Source: Nepenthes gracilis (lineage: Eukaryota; Streptophyta; Magnoliopsida; Caryophyllales; Nepenthaceae). From it: a stretch of 64,000 nt of DNA. The position numbers and the translations under genes are program-made. The notes below the pieces were generated by a model. The model was not told the origin of the DNA, searched no databases, and saw nothing but the letters and a program-made list of their open reading frames with translations. Where the stretch lies: the NCBI GenBank assembly GCA_033239525.1, contig BSYO01000025.1, positions 9,210,001-9,274,000 on the forward strand, written 5' to 3'. The number at the start of each line of letters is the position of its first letter. The stretch's first letter is position 1. Shown piece by piece: positions 58,290 through 64,000 of this stretch.

Positions 58290-59603
58290 TTTTCGTGAAA
58301 CTAATTTCGTAACTATTTTTATTTTAAAAATATTAATAAAAAATTATAACATTAAGTCAGTAATAAATGAAATGACCATAACAGTGTAATACGACCACAA
58401 ATTTAATTAAAAGATACAAAAATATTAAATGATAAAAATTTAAACTGCTGAAAATTAAAAAACTTTTGATTGTTGTACCGTTTGATAGCGATAGAAATTA
58501 AAATAGAAAATTAAAATGCAGTAATATAATATTAAAAGAGTAGCAGTGGTTTAACCGTTCAAGGCCCAGAATAAAAAAAAAGATAATAAATAAAGTATGA
58601 TAATTAAATAATAAAAATTTAAAATTATAAGAGTGGTAATTGTTTGACCATCTAAAGTTTAGAAAATAATAACACAAAAAATAAAATGTCAAAAATTAAA
58701 TAACATAAATATAAAATTTGTTAGATGTTAGATTATTTTAATAGTTAGTAGTAACGTGTTGATTTTTGCTACATAATATAATGTAAAATTATGAGCTTCT
58801 AATATCAATTTAAAACTAAACCAATCAGTGAAAATAAAATACGAACGGTATGAAATTGATATAGTTAAATTGATTTAAAAATAAATTTCATATTAAGTTA
58901 AAATATGCAGGTATAAAATGATAGATTTTAACATAATCTATTATATTAAAATATTAAATTTGTGAAATAAAAACTAACACCCATGAACATTTACCGAACT
59001 TTGCCCTCTCTGTTTTTCTTTCTCACTCCTCTCCTTCGTCTCGCGCACTGCTTCTGCCTCTATTTTCTCTCTTCTGTTCTCCCCTACTCGCACCGCCTTT
59101 CTGTTTTTCTCTCTCTCTCCCCCTCTCTGCTTAGCTTTTGCTCCCTCTTTGTTTCTTACTCTCTCTCTCTCTCTTCCTGACGCTTCTCTTCTTCTCTGTC
59201 TCTCCTTCCTATCTGTTTTCTTCTTTTTTTTTTCCTGCCGCCCCCTCCTCTATAAATAGAGGGGTGGTGGTGATAAATATATTTTTTATTTTTATTTTTT
59301 TTCTCTCTCTATTTTTATATATATATATATATATATATACGTACATTTTTTAAATATATCATATTTAAATTTTTTTAAAATTTAACTTTACTTATCTTCT
59401 TCATATTTTTTTAATCGGCTAAATAAATTAACAAAATAAAGGTTTCATATAATTAATTTATGTATTTTTATTTCAAAATTTTTTTTAAAAAATAAAATTT
59501 ATATAATTAAAATATATAATTTAATTACGTAATTTAAATAAAAATTATTAAAAAATAATAATAAATAATGAGGGTTAAAAATATAAAAATCAGTATTCAT
59601 CAC
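58290..59603 (-). repeat. Possible degraded LTR of the B/D type, minus orientation
   Basis: On the minus strand from 59603 the order is TGTGATGAATACTG start, AT-rich DNA, (TA)n (59315-59339), a perfect palindromic TATA region (cctctataaatagagg at 59248-59263), and a GA-rich block (59000-59230). This is the plan of LTRs B and D (TGTAATATTC start, TA tract, GA/GC block). The other end and a duplication were not found. The CT-rich plus-strand frames at 58983-59353 are low complexity. Confidence 0.3.
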
Positions 59604-61190
59604 ACCCCCACTCCATTTATTGTTAGTCCCTTTACAATGTGAAGAAAGAAAAATAATAAATGAACACTAAAAATAAATACAATACCACTTTTATAGGTAT
59701 CATGATTGTATTTAACGGATACAATAAACTTTTAAACCCCTAGATGGCCATAGTGGACGAGTTAAGTCTCGTGAAGGTTTCCAATGATAATACCCACAAA
59801 CATCTATAAATATCTTAAAATAAATACATATCAATTATATTAATATTAAAAGGGTTAATATGATGAACATAAATATTAAAAATTATGAATTTAGTTATCT
59901 TAAATCTATCATTAAAAGAGTTCAAGTGTGTATGTATGTTTATTTTATTCTAATCCATTAAGTATAAATATACATATTTTATCTTTTTATCATTAATTTC
60001 AAAAGCTTGTTAGATATGTATTTATGAAAAATTTGTTAAATTTTTGTGTAAATAAGAGTTGGACTCAAGAATTGTGTAAATAAGAGTAAATGTAGTGAAA
60101 AAATCAAGTCATAAAACTCTTGTAAAAGAAAGACATTATTTATGAAAAGATTTGATAACGTAAATAAGAATATTCTTAATTTATATTTATAAATTATATT
60201 TATCAATATTTTTTTATATCTTTGTCGGTTATAATGGGAGCTGCAAATTTATAATTATAAGTGATAAGAAATTTATAAAAAAAAATCCCTTCAATAACAA
60301 AGGTTTATTTTCTATCTCTAATGTAAACATCTCCCTATTTTTTCACAAACCACATCCACAAAATAATTTATCTGAAATTGCTTATTTCTCCTTTTATTCT
60401 CATTTCTCATCTTTTTTTTTTTTTTTTTTTTGACTCTTTTATTTCTTTTTTTTCAAATTTTTTTGAATTTCTTTTTATAAATAAATATGTTTTAAAACCA
60501 AGAAGAATACAAGAAATAAAAAATAATATATTAACAATCAACTTGTAGATTTTGTGGTGTCTCTCTTTTTTTTTTTTAGCATAAAATAAAATACAATAAT
60601 AAATTTTAAATCAACCTCTAAATTTTTTTCACACCACACAACTCTCTTATCCTACTCCATCAATTGTCTTCGTATTTCAAGGCATTTGGGTAGAATAAAT
60701 ATTTAACATATATAGGTCAATTTTTTGATGTGGGTAAATAAAAAAATATAATTATACATTTAAAATTTGCTCGTAATAGGTTCATTGGTTTCAAATGGTA
60801 ATTGAATAAAGAAAAAAATAGGCTTAGGTTCAAAATTTAAAAAATGTGCCGTTAAAGTCATCTTTATGGTGAATGACAATAACCCATTTGCATAAATTTA
60901 AGTAATTTTTATTTATCTATTATTATTTGTCAAGAATAATAAGTTTAGGATAAATATAATAAAATTGTTAAAAAATTTTTGTTGAAAGGATATTATAAAG
61001 TATCAATACTCACTCAATTGAAGAATGGTTCAAGAACTCACATGTATATTAAGTTTTCACTATATTGAGGTGATACATTATATTTAGACAAAATAAATAG
61101 GGATAAAATTTACAAGCATTTTATGATTAGTATTCTCAGAATGATATTATTAAACGATACGGTCATAAAATTTAAAAGGTTAATATTTGA
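59604..61190. other. AT-rich DNA, nothing recognised
   Basis: Very AT-rich, with poly(T) runs at 60411-60431 and 60567-60579. No frame above 60 codons with a domain and no paired repeats seen. Confidence 0.6.
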
Positions 61191-62283
61191 TGTGTCCTAG
61201 ATCAGAATTTTGAACAGATTCGGGCTGATTCGCTTGTCCTGGTTCCGACTTTGTTCACTGAGTTTGAACCCTGCACACCACTAAAAGAACAGGAGGTCAG
61301 TGTGTCGGTGAAAAGTTATCACACCGAAAACACTTCGACGCTCAAGTGAGTAAACAGCCTTCGAAATATGAGAAGGTCACAGAAACTGAGATTTGAGAGA
61401 AAAAGAGAGAGAAAAGGTAGGATTGTGTGTATCTCAAGATGAAAGAGAGACAAAACTGTCTTCTTGAATCTGAATGGTGGGGAGGCAGTAAACGGCCGTC
61501 AGAGGCGCGTTTGTATGCCTTGGCTTTTTGAGTGACAACAGAAGATGGAGAAGTGTAAGTCTGTTGTCGTTGTGGGCATTGTATGAGCAATAGCTTGCGT
61601 GAGTAGCACGTAGCCTTAGAAAAAGTTTGCGTAACAGAAAAGTGCGAGTAATAGAGAGCGTGTATAACAGAAAGCGCGCCTAGAATGAGGATTCTAGGGC
61701 TTATTTATGGTTGAGAGCATGATCTTCCTCCTTTGGAAGGAGTGATCCCCTACGTGATTCTTGGTTGGCCTGCCTTTCAGAGCTGATGCTAGTTGCCAAA
61801 TTGATTAAGATAGTTTCCTTCCACAGCGGTCAGCGACTTTCCAAATCGCTTACCTTCCTTCTGTGTTTTTTACCATTGGAGTGCCCCAATTGGCAGAAGA
61901 CTGGAAAAATCTGGCACCTTCCTTATGAGAAAGGTACCGATTTTGTCAATATCCGTTTTGGAAGCCAGCAGAGATCGTGGAGATCTCTAGGAGAGCCGTT
62001 GCTGGCCGTCTGATGGATCGTGGGCTTAAGTGGGCTAGGCCCTTAAAAAGCTTTTTATTTTTAGCCTGTTGCTACAGTGATTGTGGTCAATGTTTCGAGT
62101 TGACCGCCTGCATACATTAGCCGCCTGCTGGAGTCTGGACGGTCAACGATGGCGTTGACCATCTTAGGCCTTTCAAGCTTTGGGCCTTCGCGCCCTGTTG
62201 GGCCGTTTTTACTTTGACCATCTGGCATACCTTTCTGGGCCTCCGTTGACCATATTGCAGCCCATTTTTCGGTTTACCCAACA
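61191..62283 (-). repeat. 3' LTR of a Tat-like gypsy element (minus orientation)
   Basis: Plus-strand ends are TGTGTCCTAG and TTTACCCAACA. On the minus strand a purine run (gcatggggggttag) sits immediately before TGTTGGGTAAACC, which identifies this as the 3' LTR of an element transcribed right to left. The cttcgacgctcaagtg segment (61336) and several TTGACC/GGTCAA motifs (62087-62260) are notable. 1093 bp. The remainder of the element lies beyond the window. Confidence 0.65.
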
Positions 62284-62297
62284 CTAACCCCCCATGC
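62284..62297 (-). other. Polypurine tract of the Tat-like element
   Basis: The minus strand reads gcatggggggttag next to the LTR. It sets the element's orientation. Confidence 0.65.
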
Positions 62298-62394
62298 CGA
62301 TAGCCAGAATTCTGGGCTCTGGTATGTTCATGATGTGATGCCCCTTACTATCCTTCGTCGTTTGAGGATCCCAGAGGTCTCTATGAAAGGTAGA

Positions 62395-62668
62395 GAGGAA
62401 AGTTTGACCGGAATTGTTGACCGTTTTGGTCAATTTCGGAGAAGAATGTTGACTAAAATTGTTGACCGTTTTGGTCAATTCTGGAGAAAAATGTTGACCA
62501 GAATTGTTGACCGTTTTTGTCAATTTTAGAGAAGAATGTTGACCAGATTTTTTGACTGTCTTTGGCCAGCTCCGAAGAAGAATGTTGACCAAAACAGTTG
62601 ACCGTCTTTGGTCAGTTCCGGAGAAGAATGTTGACCAAAACTGCTAACCATCTTTGGTCAGTTCCGGA
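62395..62668 (+). repeat. 45-46 bp tandem repeat built from TTGACC/GGTCAA
   Basis: Six units start near 62401, 62446, 62491, 62536, 62582 and 62628. Typical text is atgttgaccagaattgttga, ccgttttggtcaattt and cggagaag. Each holds two TTGAC(C) and usually one inverted GGTCA(A). TTGAC[C/T] is the core of the W box bound by WRKY factors. The array lies about 300 bases upstream of the plus-strand ORF below. Confidence 0.9.
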
Positions 62669-62971
62669 GGACTTCCCTCTATGCATGATTGACGTGTGGC
62701 CATCAGCTGGTTTGCAGGCTAGAAGAAGACACGCGTCTTCTTTTGGTTGGGTGGATATCCTGGCCATTAATGCGTCAGATATTCGCCTTTTGAAATGCCA
62801 AGTAGGGAGGCGACACGTGGCAGGACTGACGGCGTCCTCAATAAGGGGTTTTAACGCGTGCTTGCCGTTTAAGTTTTTTCCCCTTCATTTTGAAAACCTT
62901 TACGCATCATAGCCTTCGTCTTCTTCTTCTCCAACTTTCACTCTCAGAAACCCTAGTTCCTTTTGCAAACC

Positions 62972-63975
62972 ATGGCATCCGTTGCAGATATCGCCTCCGT
63001 TCTGAGAGAGAATGACGTTAAAGCACTGTGCGTTGAGTTCAATGTCCCGAAGGAAATCGCATGAGAGTCCCGGGAAGGAATGACAGAGCTTTGCTCCTCC
63101 AGCGAGGCATATCACAATTTACGAGGCCCACTTGAGGAGCGGCCTTCGTCTCCCGTTGTCGGACGATTTGGAGTCCCTTTTGAAAGCCCCTCGAGTCCCC
63201 ATCGCCCAACTTCACGCCAATGCTATCCAGTATCTCTGTACTTTGTGTATTTTTCTTCAAAAGTGTGGTAAGAAGCTGAGGATGTCGATGGTGAGGGTTC
63301 TGTTCAAAATAAACCAAGGAGGAGAGTGGATATCACTCGTCCCTCGCTCTGGCCTAAAAATAACCACGGCCATACACGACTCGTTGAAGAACTGGAAGAA
63401 CCGGTTCTTCTTCGTGAGCATGGGGACACCTGGCCCCTCTCGAAGGATTGGGGTCATGTCCCAGAAGCGTATACGGGGACGCCGTCTGTGGCGGAGACGA
63501 CGGCCTCGGAGTGGTTGACTAAGTTAATCAAGGAGAACCCCGTCGAGTTCAAATGGGATTTCCTAGTTTCTCGGGAGGAGACCAAAAGGTGAACTGGGGA
63601 CCACCATCCCCCGTTCAAAAACCCACGCCACCAGCAGGGATGATGAGGCAGGAGGATTTCAAGGGTGTAATCATCCGCATGCGGCACACTGACGAAGCAT
63701 TTATCGGCTTGCTGCCGGAGAAGGTGCTGGAGACTCCCTCATCGTCGTCGTCCCACATCGATTATGTCGCTCGGAGAATCTGCTATGAGCCTGGTAGCAC
63801 TACGGGCTTGGAGGCGACTTACGAGGATTGGCCAGTGGAATCAGGAGGAGTCATCCTGGCACAACCCGTGCCGCAAGCGGCTCCTTGTGCAGTGTTGACG
63901 GGATCCTTTACGAAGCCTGCATACGAGCCAATGGTGGAGGCGCGGGAGCCGTCCGTTAGCTCTCTAGCAACTTGA
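62972..63975 (+). pseudogene. Antisense ORF of a Tat-like element (Transposase_28-like), broken
   Basis: ATG at 62972 in a good plant context (accATGGC) opens MASVADIASVLRENDV and stops at 63062, possibly Arg CGA to TGA. The match continues in another frame at 63132-63410 with GLRLPLSDDLESLLKAP, IAQLHANAIQYLCTL and LKNWKNRFFFVS. This resembles the Transposase_28 (putative gypsy-type transposon) family. Further frames, 63326-63592 (HGDTWPLSKDW) and 63553-63975, continue it after frameshifts. Since the element runs on the minus strand, this ORF is antisense and lies between its pol and 3' LTR, the place where Tat-lineage elements carry extra antisense ORFs. Role unknown; non-functional here, as three frame changes are needed. 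Confidence 0.6.
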
Positions 63976-64000
63976 TTCCTACCGTGGAGCGAATGGAGAA

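Noticed and set aside
62284..62592. 102-codon minus ORF over the TTGACC array
   Set aside because: Its repeated NSGQHSSPKLTKTVN pattern is only the translation of the 45-bp tandem repeat.
62395..62668. CRISPR-like array
   Set aside because: The units are contiguous and diverged without unique spacers, in a plant nuclear context. It is an ordinary tandem repeat.

Overview
This is plant nuclear DNA, from a flowering plant and most likely a eudicot. It is AT-rich and about 80% mobile-element sequence. Four plant LTR-retrotransposon groups can be recognised: Tekay/Del-like and Reina-like chromoviruses, Sirevirus-like Copia, and a Tat-like Ty3/gypsy element. One host gene can be supported: a four-exon ML-domain (MD-2-related lipid-recognition) secreted protein gene, ATG at 46099 and stop at 57876. 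The species cannot be named from the sequence.

Left part (1-17.9 kb). A truncated Copia relic (J, gag fragment plus LTR) abuts a decayed minus-strand Tekay-like relic (Z; RT, protease, gag, PBS, LTR). After an unassigned stretch comes a degenerate tandem repeat of about 200-212 bp. A Copia element (E, 9255-15940, target duplication ACAAC) is inserted in this array. E keeps only a gag remnant, and one of its LTRs is itself interrupted by a solo gypsy LTR (F).

Middle (about 18-45.9 kb). This is one old Reina-like chromovirus (A) that has been used repeatedly as an insertion site. It holds a solo LTR (G, duplication CGTAT) in its leader and a reversed solo LTR (D) cutting the RT active site. 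A whole Tekay-like element (B, 26503-43139, duplication ATCTT) sits in its RNase H, and a MITE-like insertion in its integrase. B is in turn interrupted in its own RNase H by a non-autonomous long-LTR element (C, 29941-38876). Removing the insertions leaves A at about 6 kb and B at about 7.7 kb. All reading frames are broken.

Right part (45.9-64 kb). The stack ends about 0.2 kb before the ATG of the ML gene. Introns 2 (6.7 kb) and 3 (3.9 kb) carry a solo Tat-type LTR, a degenerate minisatellite, a tRNA-like SINE candidate and an unidentified exon-like ORF. After AT-rich DNA, the window ends in a Tat-like element lying on the minus strand. It shows a 3' LTR, a polypurine tract, an array of TTGACC (W-box-like) repeats, and a broken plus-strand ORF resembling the antisense ORF of Tat elements. 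There are no rRNA genes, functional tRNA genes or CRISPR arrays. Target duplications and LTR ends were read by eye; no alignment or database search was run.
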